The notes under the pieces are model-generated. The model saw only the letters and a program-made list of their open reading frames with translations, was not told the origin of the DNA and did no database searches. Both the position numbers and the translations under genes were made by a program. 64,000 nucleotides of DNA from Polyangium spumosum. Lineage in GTDB: Bacteria; Myxococcota_A; Polyangia; Polyangiales; Polyangiaceae. The DNA is taken from the NCBI RefSeq assembly GCF_009649845.1, contig NZ_WJIE01000002.1:1-64000 (forward strand). Direction: 5' to 3'. Below are positions 8,209 to 17,421 of this stretch, piece after piece. The first letter of the stretch is position 1; each line of letters opens with the position of its first letter.

Positions 8209-9678
8209 ATGACGAATCGATTGCACTTCGCGAACGTGGCTGCATTGCTCGCGGCCCTGCCGCTCGTGGGCTGCGGCGTCGCGGCTCCGGACGCGTCGCC
8301 GGCCTGCAGCGGAGAGTACGCCTCGCAGCCCGAGGGCACGAGCGGCGCGGTGTACGTGTCCGCGGCCTGCGGAGCGCAGGACGGGGACGGGTCGAAGGAG
8401 CGGCCCTTCGCGACGATCCAGCAAGGCATCGACGCCTCGGCCGAGGGGGGCGCGGTGCTCGTCGACGCCGGGACGTACGAGGAGAACCTGAGCATCACGA
8501 AGGCCGTGCAGGTGCTCGGCGTGGACGAGACCGAGGATCCGAACCGGGCGAGCATCATCGTGCAGGCGCCGTCGCCCTACGCGATCAACGTGGAGGGCGC
8601 GGCGGGCGTGGTCCTGCGCGGGATCATCGTGCAAAAGCCGCAAGGCGCGGGCATCTGGGTGCAGAAGAAGGGCGGCGCCACGATCCTGGCCTCGCGGATC
8701 GAGGGCGCGATCGCGGCGAAGACGGACGGCCACGGCGTGATGGCCACGGACGAGGGGAGCATCATCGTCCAGCGGACGATCATCGTGCAATCGGAGGGCG
8801 CCGGGGTGCACGTCGACGCCGCCGGGGCGAAGGTCGAGCGGAGCATCATCGTGCAGAACGGAGCCTTCGCCGGGATCTGGGTCCAGCGCGCGATGGACCA
8901 GGTGTCGCTCGTCGACAACGAGATCTCCGAGAACACGGATGCGGGCATCACGATCCTCGGCTCGCGGGCGATCATCGTGCAGAACGAGGTGAAACACACG
9001 AGGGCCCGGAGCGCAGGCGGGCAAGCGGACGGTATCCGGATCGTCAGCGATGCCGAGCTGGGCGAGGCGTACTTCACGATCGGCGACTCGAATCCGGAGT
9101 CCGCGAACGTGATCGAGGGCAACGATCGGGTCGGGATCTTCGTCTCGGGCGAGCTTGCGCGCGGGCTCATCCTGCATAACCAGGTGATCGGCAACGCGGA
9201 CGCGACGAAACGCGGGGCGGGGATCTGGTTGCAATCGGGCGCGGGCTCGGTCGAGGCGGTCCCGGACGCGGCGCCGGGCATCGTGATCCAGCAAAACCGG
9301 ATCGAGAACAACCATTTCCTCGGGATCGGCGTGACCTCCAATGCGCGGGCGCTCCTCTGGGAGAACCCGAGCATCAGCGGGACGATCGCGGAGGAGGTGA
9401 CGGTGGACGGGCAGGCCGCCAAGATCGGCGACGGGCTCGGCGTGTACGCCGGCGCGAGCGCGCAGGTCGAGTTCAACACGTTCTCCGGGAACGCCCGCGC
9501 GGCCGCGCTCTTCGATGGCGCCGCGGCGAGCAGCTTCACGAAGAACACATTCGAGAAGACCGCGGAGCACGCGATCATCGTGCAGAACTCGGCCGGTCCA
9601 ATCAGTCTCGGCGACAACAAAGACGACCTCAACCCGATGCCTGTCGCCCCCGTCCTCAGCGACCCGTCGAATCTGTGA
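8209..9678 (+). CDS. Right-handed beta-helix lipoprotein with repeated IIVQ strands
   Basis: This 489-residue lipoprotein has the lipobox LVGCG near residue 20. The region from residue 40 (VYVSAACG..DGDGSKERPFATIQQGID) matches the N-terminal cap of DUF1565/pectate-lyase-like beta-helix proteins. The rest is a solenoid of short strands with Asn/Gly turns. The tetrapeptide IIVQ recurs at residues 116, 139, 185, 191, 213, 255 and 456, encoded nearly identically as ATCATCGTGCAR. This suits stacked rungs. I see no lyase catalytic residues, so it may be a surface adhesin or structural protein. ATG 8209 was chosen over GTG 8191 because AAGGGAGG lies 6 bp before it. A convergent terminator hairpin follows the gene. 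Confidence 0.85.
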   Translation: MTNRLHFANVAALLAALPLVGCGVAAPDASPACSGEYASQPEGTSGAVYVSAACGAQDGDGSKERPFATIQQGIDASAEGGAVLVDAGTYEENLSITKAVQVLGVDETEDPNRASIIVQAPSPYAINVEGAAGVVLRGIIVQKPQGAGIWVQKKGGATILASRIEGAIAAKTDGHGVMATDEGSIIVQRTIIVQSEGAGVHVDAAGAKVERSIIVQNGAFAGIWVQRAMDQVSLVDNEISENTDAGITILGSRAIIVQNEVKHTRARSAGGQADGIRIVSDAELGEAYFTIGDSNPESANVIEGNDRVGIFVSGELARGLILHNQVIGNADATKRGAGIWLQSGAGSVEAVPDAAPGIVIQQNRIENNHFLGIGVTSNARALLWENPSISGTIAEEVTVDGQAAKIGDGLGVYAGASAQVEFNTFSGNARAAALFDGAAASSFTKNTFEKTAEHAIIVQNSAGPISLGDNKDDLNPMPVAPVLSDPSNL

Positions 9679-9689
9679 TCCCACCCCGA

Positions 9690-9719
9690 GCGGGCGCGCC
9701 TGACACGACGCGCGCCCGC
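9690..9719. terminator. Convergent hairpin between the beta-helix gene and the kinase gene
   Basis: Perfect 10-bp GC-only arms at 9690-9699 and 9710-9719 enclose a 10-nt loop. They lie in the 50 bp between two genes that converge. No T-run follows on either strand, so this is a terminator candidate by position and stem strength, not a textbook intrinsic terminator. Confidence 0.5.
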
Positions 9720-9728
9720 CTCCCTCCC

Positions 9729-12700
9729 TCAGCCCGATAACGACGCCGCGAGCGCCCGCGTTTCCTCGGCCAGCTTGCCCATGTTCGCCGCCTCGAAGAG
9801 GGTGATGCTCTCGTCGAGGAAGCGGTGAGCCTCGGCGAGCGCCGCGCCGTCGCCCTTCGCGCTCGCGTGGAGCACACGCGCCATCGTGCGGCGGGCCGTG
9901 CCGCGCATGTAGGGCGAGCTCACGCGGTCGGCGAGCTCTATGCAGCGCTCGGCGTGCTCCCTCGCCAGGGGGAGCTCGTCGAGCAGGAGGTGGCATTCGG
10001 CGAGGGCGCGGTGCGCCTCGGCGAGGCCACGCAAGGAGCCGAGGCGCTCGTGCAGGACCTTCGCGCGGGAGAGGGTGCGGGCGGCCGCGCGCGCGTCGCC
10101 GCGGGCGAGCTCGAGCTCGCCGACGTTGCTCAGGATGACCGAGCGGTGCTGGACGAGGTCCCAGCGCTCGGTTTGTTCGAGCGCCGCGCGCCAGGTGGAC
10201 TCGGCCAGGTCGAGGCGGCCGCGGAAGTAATGGAGCGCGGCGAGCCCGTTGTAGGCGTCGACGGCCTCGACGGGCGCGTTCGCCGCCATCGCGCGTTCGA
10301 TGGCCCGCTGATAGGTGGGTTCGCCCTCGTCGTATCGGCCCGTGTGCAGAGACCCGTTGCCGAGGACGCGGTAGGCCGAGGAGAGGGCCCGCTCCCATTC
10401 CTGCGTGCGCGTGGCCGCCTCGGCCCTCTCGTGGGATTCGAGCACGCGGCGGAGGCGCTCGGCAGAGGCGCGATGATCCCCGAGGTGCACGCTCGCCCCC
10501 ATCGCGCCCGTGAGCGCCCGGAGCGCGAGCAGGCTCTCGTCCTCGCCGAGCCATTGTTCTGCCTGGACAAACGATTCCCGCGCGTCCGCGTACCTGCCCG
10601 AGTGCTCGAGCGCCCAGCCTTTTTCGATGGCGACGCGGGCCTTCGCGTCGGCGAACGTGGCCCCGTCGCCGGCGCGGGCGAGGGCGTCGTCGGCGACCTC
10701 GAGGGCACGCGCGAGGCTGCCGGCGAGCACGAGCTCGTGCACGAGGGAACCCGTGAGGGAGAGGAGCTCGGAGGTCCGCGTGCTCTCGTCCATCGATGAG
10801 GCGGGCATGTCGAGCAGGATCTCGCGGGCGCCTTCGAGCATCCGGACGGCCTCCTCGATCGCGTGGGTGCGGATCGCGAGCTCGGCCGCGCGCCGCTTGT
10901 ACGGCAGGGCGAGGGCGAGCTCGCCGGCCTCGCGGAAATGGTGGCCGATGAGGTCGTCGTGCGGGCCCGGCGAGCCACCCGTCGCGCGCTCGAGCCAGAG
11001 CGCCGCGGCCCGGTGGAGCGCGCGCCGCCGGGCCTTGGGCACGCGCCGCTGCGCCACCTCCTGCAAGGCCGCCTGCGTGAAGGCATAATCGACCTCGCCG
11101 GCGAGCATGGCGTCGCGTCGCGGGGCGAAGATGCCGCGACGGACGAGCTCGGCGAGCAGGCGCGGCTCGAAGCGGTTTTCGAGGAGCTCGCCGAGCAGCG
11201 ACGGCCAGAACCTGCGGCCCGCGACGGCGGCGGCCTCCACGGCCTCGCTGAGCCTGGGTTCGAGGCGATCGAGGCGGCCGAGGAGGAGCTGCTCGAGCGT
11301 CTCCGGCAGGCGCACGCTCGCCGCCCGCGACGAGGAGAGCCGCCACGCGGCCTCGCCGACGACGAGCACGCCCTCGTCGACGAGCTGGTGCACGGTCTCC
11401 TCGACGATGAGCGGCACGCCGCCCGCGAGCGCCGCGATCTGCCGCACGAGCCCCGCGGGCACGTCGATGAGCGCGCGGAGGACGTGCCGGATGAGCGCCT
11501 CGCAGGCCTCGTCGTCGAGCGGCTCGACCGGGAGCGTGACGACGGGCGAAGGATCTCGGAGGAACGAGGCATCCGGCGCGGCGGCGCCCTCGGCGCGGTG
11601 GACCAGGACGAACAGCGCGGGGCAACCCGCGAGCCGCTCGATCACGTGGCCGAGCAGCGCCTTCGTCGTGGCCGTCGCCCACTCGAAATCCTCGAGCAAA
11701 AAGAGCAGCGGCGTGCGGGTCGCGAGCCTGCGGTAGGCCTCGGCGACGGCGTCGAAGAGGACCTTCTTTTGCGCCTCGTCGCCGGCCACGGTGTCGCGAT
11801 CCGCGGTCACGTCCTCGCCGCCGCCGACGCCGAGCAACGCGCCGAGCCGACGGCCGAGCTCGATCTCGGCCTCGCCGAGCGTCGTGGGATCGACGGCGCA
11901 GTAGCGGCGGATGTAGTGGTCGAGCTTGGCGCGCACCTGCTCGGGGCCGTCGTCGTCGACGACACGCGCGCGGTGGCGGATGGCCTGGAGGAAGGGCTCG
12001 TACGGCAGGCCCTGCCCCGCCGGGGTCGAGCGGCCCATCTCGAAGAAGTAGGCCTCGCCCTCGCGCTCCTCGAGCTCCTCGACGAGCGCCATGCAGAGCC
12101 GGCTCTTGCCCACGCCCGCGGGCCCCGTGACCACGAGGACCTCGGGCCGCCGCTCCATCCGCGCCTGCGCGAGGACGGCGCGCAGGACGGAGAGCTCCTC
12201 GTCACGGCCGATGAGCGAGATCCGGACGCCGTGGATCTCGTTCGTCCCGAGGTACGCGGTCGATTTCTTGGAGGCGACGCGGCGGCCGGGCACGTCGGCG
12301 CCCGCGCTCGGGGTCTCGTAGAGGCCACGTACACGGCGGAGGACGGCGTGCGTCGCGACGACCTCGCCGGGCGCGGCCGCGCGCGCGAGGTTGCGGGCCT
12401 CGAAGACGGGCGCGCCCGAGAGGAAGGGGACGCCGCCGGCACGCGGCTGGGTGGAGACGACGCGGCCAGCGTCGATGCCGAAGCGCACGCCGAGCCGGAA
12501 CGAGGGCGGGAACGTGGGATCCGAGGAGAGCGCGCCGAGGGCGGCGCGCAGCGAGAGGGCCGCGTCGAGGGCGCGCTCGGCGTCGTTCTCGGCGGCGCCC
12601 TCGGGCCCGAAGAGGCAAAGCGCGCGCTCGGTGAAGGGCCCGATGGGCTCGCCCCCGTGACGCGCGAGGACCTGCTCGAGGCGCGCGCCGACGACCGCGA

Positions 12701-13835
12701 GGCAGTCGAGGTGCTCCTCGAGATCCACCGAGGCGTCGAGCGCGCCGAGCGAGAGATCGACGTAGAGGACCGTCGCGCTGCGGACGAGCCGCGCGTCCTT
12801 GGCCTCGCGCCGCGCCCACGCGCCCGAGCCGACGGCCGTGGGGAAAGGCCGCGACGCGCCGTCGAGGAGCGTGGTCGCGCCGGGCAAGGGCGCGAGGGTC
12901 GCATCGGCGCCAACGACGATGGTCTCGGAGAGCTCGATCGGCCCGGACGGCGACGAACCCGCGGACCACTCGGCGACGGAAGCCGGGCCTGCGCCGAGGG
13001 AGCGGAGCTCGCGCAAGAGATCGTGCATGAAGTGCTCGACGGTCTGGTGACGCTCGCCGGGGTTTTTCCGGAGCGCGCGGCCGATGACGGCGTCGATCCC
13101 CGCGGGGATGCCGAGATCGGGGCGGAGGCGCGAAGGCAGGGTGAGCGCGCCTTCGAGGCGCGCGGCGAAGAGGCCGGCGAGGCCGCCGGTCTCATCGAAC
13201 GGGCGCGCGCCGGTGAGCAGCTCGCAAGCCATGATGCCGAGCGCGTAGATGTCGGCGCGCCCGTCCACGTCCTTCGCCTCGATCTGCTCCGGCGCCATGT
13301 ACGCGGGTGTGCCGCTCACCTGGCCGTCGACGGCGAGCTCGGGGCCGCCGTCGAGCCCGAAGGCCTTGGCCACGCCGAAGTCGACGACCTTCACGAAACA
13401 CGCGTCCCCCGCGAGGGACGTGAGGAGCACGTTGCCGGGCTTCAGATCACGATGGACGATCCCGCTCCGGTGGGCCTCGGCGACGGCGCTGCCGACCTGG
13501 GCCATCACGTGGCCGACGAGCGAAGGTTCGAGGCAGCCGACGCGGCGCAGGCGTTCGTCGAGGGACTCGCCGCGCACGTACTCCATCACGATGTAGTGCA
13601 GCTCGGCCGACGCGCTGCCGAAGGCGTGGACCACGACCACGTTCGGGTGGCTCAAGCGCGCGAGCAGGCGCGCCTCGCGGCGGAAACGCGCGTCGGTCTC
13701 GAGGAGCGAGGAGAGCTCGGGGCGGAGGATCTTGATCGCGACGAATCGATCGAGGGCGAGGTCACTCGCGAGCAAGACCTCGCCCATCCCACCCGCGCCG
13801 AGGCGCTTGATGATCTGGTACTTCTGCCCGAGCAC
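9729..13835 (-). CDS. Ser/Thr protein kinase fused to cyclase-like, AAA-ATPase and TPR domains
   Basis: This is a 1,368-residue multidomain signalling protein. Residues 6-270 form an active-looking Hanks kinase: GAGGMGEV P-loop, Lys35 in AIK, HRDLKPGN near 127 and DFG near 151. Residues 350-510 resemble a degenerate class III nucleotide cyclase (VLYVDLSLGALD, FRLGVRFGIDAGRVV). The first metal-binding position is kept, but the rest is poorly conserved. A STAND/AAA-like ATPase follows with Walker A GPAGVGKS near 570 and LLFLLEDFEWA as Walker B near 718. The last 350 residues are TPR repeats. The layout is typical of myxobacterial kinases. No transmembrane segment is seen. Start is GTG 13835; the upstream codons (LTPGT) resemble the usual kinase N-terminus but offer no ATG/GTG. 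Confidence 0.9.
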   Translation of the reverse strand: MLGQKYQIIKRLGAGGMGEVLLASDLALDRFVAIKILRPELSSLLETDARFRREARLLARLSHPNVVVVHAFGSASAELHYIVMEYVRGESLDERLRRVGCLEPSLVGHVMAQVGSAVAEAHRSGIVHRDLKPGNVLLTSLAGDACFVKVVDFGVAKAFGLDGGPELAVDGQVSGTPAYMAPEQIEAKDVDGRADIYALGIMACELLTGARPFDETGGLAGLFAARLEGALTLPSRLRPDLGIPAGIDAVIGRALRKNPGERHQTVEHFMHDLLRELRSLGAGPASVAEWSAGSSPSGPIELSETIVVGADATLAPLPGATTLLDGASRPFPTAVGSGAWARREAKDARLVRSATVLYVDLSLGALDASVDLEEHLDCLAVVGARLEQVLARHGGEPIGPFTERALCLFGPEGAAENDAERALDAALSLRAALGALSSDPTFPPSFRLGVRFGIDAGRVVSTQPRAGGVPFLSGAPVFEARNLARAAAPGEVVATHAVLRRVRGLYETPSAGADVPGRRVASKKSTAYLGTNEIHGVRISLIGRDEELSVLRAVLAQARMERRPEVLVVTGPAGVGKSRLCMALVEELEEREGEAYFFEMGRSTPAGQGLPYEPFLQAIRHRARVVDDDGPEQVRAKLDHYIRRYCAVDPTTLGEAEIELGRRLGALLGVGGGEDVTADRDTVAGDEAQKKVLFDAVAEAYRRLATRTPLLFLLEDFEWATATTKALLGHVIERLAGCPALFVLVHRAEGAAAPDASFLRDPSPVVTLPVEPLDDEACEALIRHVLRALIDVPAGLVRQIAALAGGVPLIVEETVHQLVDEGVLVVGEAAWRLSSSRAASVRLPETLEQLLLGRLDRLEPRLSEAVEAAAVAGRRFWPSLLGELLENRFEPRLLAELVRRGIFAPRRDAMLAGEVDYAFTQAALQEVAQRRVPKARRRALHRAAALWLERATGGSPGPHDDLIGHHFREAGELALALPYKRRAAELAIRTHAIEEAVRMLEGAREILLDMPASSMDESTRTSELLSLTGSLVHELVLAGSLARALEVADDALARAGDGATFADAKARVAIEKGWALEHSGRYADARESFVQAEQWLGEDESLLALRALTGAMGASVHLGDHRASAERLRRVLESHERAEAATRTQEWERALSSAYRVLGNGSLHTGRYDEGEPTYQRAIERAMAANAPVEAVDAYNGLAALHYFRGRLDLAESTWRAALEQTERWDLVQHRSVILSNVGELELARGDARAAARTLSRAKVLHERLGSLRGLAEAHRALAECHLLLDELPLAREHAERCIELADRVSSPYMRGTARRTMARVLHASAKGDGAALAEAHRFLDESITLFEAANMGKLAEETRALAASLSG

Positions 13836-13958
13836 CGTGCCGGGCGTGAGCCTTGCCGTGTCGATGACGCCCTCGCGCGCCCGATCCCCTGGGCCGTCGT
13901 TCCTCGTACCATGGGGAGCCGCGCCGCGTCACGCCCGCGAGCGCGCGGCGCGCGTGGC

Positions 13959-14924
13959 TCACTGAAGCAGGAACGAGTGCCAGTACGCGAGGACCTCGCG
14001 CATGATGAACCACGGCTCCTTGAGGAGCCGCCGGCTCATGCGCGCGGGCACCGTGTACACGAAGACGCCCGCGCGCTCGAAGAGCATCTTCACCCGCGGC
14101 TCGTGGTAATAGTGCGTCACCGCGATCGCCCGGACGAACCCGTGGCGGCGCATCAAGAGCGCCCCGTTCCGCGCCGTCCACGAGGACGTCACGCCCTCCT
14201 CGTCGAGGATCACCGCCGCCTCCGGCACACCCGCCGCGACGGCGCGCGCGCGCATCACCTCGGGCTCGGAGAAACCATTGTGCTCGTCGACCGCGCCGCT
14301 CATCACGAGCGCCCGGACGAGCCCCTGCTGGTAGAGGCGGATCCCCTCGTCGACGCGGTCCGAGAGCGCGAGCGAAGGCGTGCCGTCGTCGAAGACGCGC
14401 GCCCCGAGCACGATCGCGCAGTCCGCGCGCCGCTCGTACCGGGTGGGCCCCAGGGTGACCATGAGGAGCAGCGGCATGGCCACGAAGGTCGAGGCCGCCA
14501 CGGCCGCACACGCGACGGCACGAAAGCGCGTCCACGGAGGCCGGTCGGCGCGCTCCCTCGACACGCTCACGGCGAGCGCGGCGAGACAAACCAGGACGAC
14601 GAGGGACGCCGGGACGAACGCCGGGCCGCGGATCACGCCCCGCGCGAGGACGCCGTAAAACGTGGCGACGTCGAGCGCCGCGAGCGTGGCCCCGATCCCG
14701 AGCACGATCGCCCCGCCGACGCGGGCCCACGCCGGGCGGATCGGCCGCGCCGCATGCCAGACGAGCGTCACGGCCGCCGCGAGCTCGAGGGCGCGGAAAA
14801 TGGGCCGCGGCAGGTCCGCGTCGCCGAGCCAGGTGTGCGTGGTGTCGAACGGAGGACGCAGGGCCTCGCCCGCGAGGTTCAGCAGGGCGAAGAGGCCGAT
14901 GGCGAGGCCCACGCCGCGCAACAC
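13959..14924 (-). CDS. Membrane protein with a YdcF/SanA/ElyC-type DUF218 domain
   Basis: About four hydrophobic helices fill the first 150 residues. The C-terminal half is a DUF218 domain: ADCAIVLGARVFDDGTPS, then ALVMSGAVDEHNGFSEPEVM, then VTHYYHEPRVKMLFERAG. That is the family order of a nucleotide-fold-like core with a conserved Glu and His. SanA and ElyC of enterobacteria act in envelope or peptidoglycan-precursor homeostasis, so a role in the envelope is plausible. The start is uncertain. GTG 14924 gives 321 residues, while an upstream non-ATG codon in the overlap with the globin gene would add a basic stretch. It lies downstream of the globin gene on the same strand. Confidence 0.78.
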   Translation of the reverse strand: MLRGVGLAIGLFALLNLAGEALRPPFDTTHTWLGDADLPRPIFRALELAAAVTLVWHAARPIRPAWARVGGAIVLGIGATLAALDVATFYGVLARGVIRGPAFVPASLVVLVCLAALAVSVSRERADRPPWTRFRAVACAAVAASTFVAMPLLLMVTLGPTRYERRADCAIVLGARVFDDGTPSLALSDRVDEGIRLYQQGLVRALVMSGAVDEHNGFSEPEVMRARAVAAGVPEAAVILDEEGVTSSWTARNGALLMRRHGFVRAIAVTHYYHEPRVKMLFERAGVFVYTVPARMSRRLLKEPWFIMREVLAYWHSFLLQ

Positions 14925-14962
14925 GAAGCGCGCGGCGGGGCGGAGACGAGAGGCGAACGTGC

Positions 14963-15610
14963 TCAGGTGATCGTGGGCGGGTTCGAGATGCGGGGCAGGC
15001 GCGTGCTCGCCGAGCCGCTCTTCGAGGACGGGGCCGCCTGCGAGCTCGCGCCGCCGTAGAGGGCCTGGATCGAGGCCGGCATACGCGAGCCGGGCGGCAT
15101 GGACGGGCGACCCATCGGCGGGCGGTACGAGGGGCGCTTGACCGCGGGCAAACGGTGCGCGCTGCCGCGGCGCGAGAGCGGCGTGCGCAGCGAGAGGGGC
15201 GCGACCTCGTTCGCCGCGTCCTTCATGACCTTCGCGAGCACGTTGTACACCGTGGTCCAGGCTTCTTTGGTCTCGGGCGTCCACGCCTCGCCGAGCCCCT
15301 TCTCCAGCGTCCACAGGAGCGCGGCGCCGACGGTGTCGTAGTGATCGTCGCGCACACCGTAAGCGAGGTGGCGGCGACCGAGCGCCTGGACGGTCGGGAT
15401 GAGCGCGTCGAGGCGATCGAGCGCGTGGACCGCCACCTTCAGCGTGGACATGAGCTTCTTGCCCTGGTCCTTCAGATCGCCCCGGAAGAGGGGCTTGAGG
15501 GACGGATCGACCTCGAAGAGCCGGCCATAAAACAGCGCGGCGGCCGTGTCCGCGATCGGCGCGACCATTTCGAAGGTCTTCTGGACCAGAAGCTTCTGCT
15601 CGTTGTTCAT
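14963..15610 (-). CDS. Single-domain globin with a long disordered C-terminal tail
   Basis: This 215-residue protein begins with a flavohaemoglobin/Vitreoscilla-type globin domain (1-140). Family residues can be placed: Tyr28 at B10, Gln49 at E7, and the haem-ligating proximal His81 at F8 in LGRRHLAYGV, followed by HYDTVGAALLWTL. Such globins bind O2 or NO. Unlike flavohaemoglobins there is no FAD/NAD reductase domain. Instead, about 75 residues rich in Pro, Ser and Arg follow, a tail I do not recognise. ATG 15610 has GAGGAACCG just upstream and was preferred to an extension upstream. The gene precedes the DUF218 membrane protein on the same strand. Confidence 0.88.
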   Translation of the reverse strand: MNNEQKLLVQKTFEMVAPIADTAAALFYGRLFEVDPSLKPLFRGDLKDQGKKLMSTLKVAVHALDRLDALIPTVQALGRRHLAYGVRDDHYDTVGAALLWTLEKGLGEAWTPETKEAWTTVYNVLAKVMKDAANEVAPLSLRTPLSRRGSAHRLPAVKRPSYRPPMGRPSMPPGSRMPASIQALYGGASSQAAPSSKSGSASTRLPRISNPPTIT

Positions 15611-15852
15611 CGGTTCCTCACGGTCAGCCCTGTTGTCCGGGCGGAGAGATGCTTCGGCGACCAAGGGCAGCGTAGACCTCTATCCAAGATCTGCGCCGAC
15701 GTTTCACCCTAGCATGGGTCGGGTAGACACCGACAGTATTTGTTGCGGGGACGCCAAGCGCGTGACGGCGGCAGCATCGGCGGCTCCCCGACGCGGAGCC
15801 CGCGACGTTTGCATCCGAACGACGCGGCTGTCGGTCCGAGGGAGCATCGACC
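15611..15852. other. Intergenic region upstream of the globin gene
   Basis: This 242-bp gap lies between the globin start and the stop of the carboxyltransferase gene, both on the minus strand. It must contain the globin promoter, but I cannot assign -35/-10 boxes or operators with confidence. No ORF or RNA gene is visible. Confidence 0.4.
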
Positions 15853-17418
15853 TCAAACGGGGATGATGCCGCGCTTCTTGAAGGGGCGCTCGATGCGCTT
15901 GTGCCGCGCGAGCTCGAGGCCCCAGGCGACGGCGCGCCGGGTGTCGCGCGGGTCGATGACGTCGTCGATGAGGCCCCAGCCTGCGACCTTCATGATGTCG
16001 ATGTTCTTCTGGATCATGTCGATCATCTGCTGCTTGAGCTCCGGCGGCGGCGGGGCGTCGCCGAAGAGCTTACGCGCGGCGATACCTAGCATGCCCTCGG
16101 GGCCCATCACGCTGATCTCGCCGGTCGGCCATCCGACGATGAGGTCCGGCTCGTAGGCGCGTCCGCACATGACGTAATACCCGGCGCCGTAAGCCTTGCG
16201 CACGACGACCGTGACCTTGGGGACCGTGGCGGCGCTCATCACGTGCAGCATCTTCGCGCCGTGCCGGATGATGCCCTCGTGCTCGACCTTCGAGCCGATC
16301 ATGAAGCCGGGCACGTCCTGGAGGAACACGAGCGGGATGTTGAAGGCGTCGCAGATCTGCATGAACCGCGCGGCCTTGTCGGAGGAGTCGACGTCGAGCA
16401 CGCCGCCCATGTGATTGGGCTGGTTCGCGACGATGCCGACGCTCTGTCCGCCGATCCGCGCGAGGCAGGTGATGATCTGGCGCGCGAAGCGCGGCTTGAT
16501 GTCGAAATACTCGCCGTGGTCCACGATCGCCGCGATGAGCTTGTACATGTCGTACGCCTTGCGCGGGTTCTCGGGGAGCAAATCGAGCAGCGACTCCTCG
16601 CGGCGCTCGATCGGATCCGTCGCGGGCAGGCGCGGCGCTTCCTCCTCGCAATGGGAGGGGAAATACGAGAGGTATTTCTTGATCGCGGCGATGCAATCGG
16701 CGTCGCTCTTGTATTCGCCGTCGCCGACGCCGCTCTTCGTGGAGTGCACCTTCGAGCCGCCGAGCTCCTGCTCGGAGATGTCCTCGCCGGTCATGGCCTT
16801 GACGAGCGGCGGGCCGCCGAGGGCCATGGAGCCGATGTCCTTCACCATGGGCACGAAATCGGCGAGGCCCGGGATGTAGGCCGTGCCCGCGGCGCCGGGG
16901 CCGACCATGGCCGCGACCTGAGGCACGACGCCGCTCATGACGACCTGCTCGCGGAAGAGGTGGCCGCTGCCGGCGAAGAGCGAAATGGCGTCCGGGTGGC
17001 TCGATCCAGGGTCGATCCGCGCGCCGGCCGAGTCGATGAACCACACCATGGGCCAGCGCCCGCGCAGGGCCATCTGGCGCAATCGGGTGACCTTCTCCTC
17101 GCCGGTATGGCCGATGCTGCCGCCCTTGACCGTGAAATCATAGGCGGCGGCGCAGACCATGCGGCCGTCGACCTTGCCGAATGCGCAAACCACGGCGTCG
17201 GCGGGCGGGCGATCCTTCCCGTCGCCGGCGGCGAGGCCCATCTGCGTGCCGTGCATGCCGACCTCGAAATGGACGCCGTCGTCGAAGAACGCGGCGAGCC
17301 GCTCGCGGGCCGTCAGCTTGCCGCGGGCGTGTTGCTTCGCGACCTTGTCCTCGCCGCCCATCTTGCGCACCTCGGCGCGCCGGGCTTCGAGGTCCTTCAA
17401 GAGCTCACGCATGTCCAT
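15853..17418 (-). CDS. Acyl-CoA carboxylase, carboxyltransferase (beta) subunit
   Basis: This 521-residue protein is a biotin-dependent carboxyltransferase of the propionyl-/methylmalonyl-/methylcrotonyl-CoA type. The N-terminus (KQHARGKLTARERL, FDDG) is diagnostic. The crotonase-fold halves carry the acyl-CoA and carboxybiotin pockets: FIDSAGARIDPG and GPGAAGTAYIPGLADF in the first, DVPGFMIG and GPEGMLGI in the second. It moves the carboxyl group between carboxybiotin and an acyl-CoA. No biotin carboxylase or BCCP gene is nearby, so the partner is encoded elsewhere, or the enzyme works in a decarboxylase. It is the last gene of the MarR operon, starting 3 bp after the hydratase stop. The exact substrate is not determined. 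Confidence 0.9.
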   Translation of the reverse strand: MDMRELLKDLEARRAEVRKMGGEDKVAKQHARGKLTARERLAAFFDDGVHFEVGMHGTQMGLAAGDGKDRPPADAVVCAFGKVDGRMVCAAAYDFTVKGGSIGHTGEEKVTRLRQMALRGRWPMVWFIDSAGARIDPGSSHPDAISLFAGSGHLFREQVVMSGVVPQVAAMVGPGAAGTAYIPGLADFVPMVKDIGSMALGGPPLVKAMTGEDISEQELGGSKVHSTKSGVGDGEYKSDADCIAAIKKYLSYFPSHCEEEAPRLPATDPIERREESLLDLLPENPRKAYDMYKLIAAIVDHGEYFDIKPRFARQIITCLARIGGQSVGIVANQPNHMGGVLDVDSSDKAARFMQICDAFNIPLVFLQDVPGFMIGSKVEHEGIIRHGAKMLHVMSAATVPKVTVVVRKAYGAGYYVMCGRAYEPDLIVGWPTGEISVMGPEGMLGIAARKLFGDAPPPPELKQQMIDMIQKNIDIMKVAGWGLIDDVIDPRDTRRAVAWGLELARHKRIERPFKKRGIIPV

Positions 17419-17421
17419 GGG

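Noticed and set aside
8554-9585. Repeated ATCATCGTGCAR as CRISPR, uptake signal or regulatory repeats
   Set aside because: All copies are in frame and encode IIVQ in a beta-helix; spacing is irregular and no array is formed.
8179-11682. A 1,167-codon open frame on the minus strand
   Set aside because: It is antisense to the beta-helix gene and out of frame with the kinase C-terminus. No motif is seen.
10863-15059. A 1,398-codon open frame on the + strand, opposite the kinase and DUF218 genes
   Set aside because: It runs antisense to recognisable conserved domains, is dominated by Arg, Glu and Ala, and has no domain or signal. High GC makes such shadow frames common.
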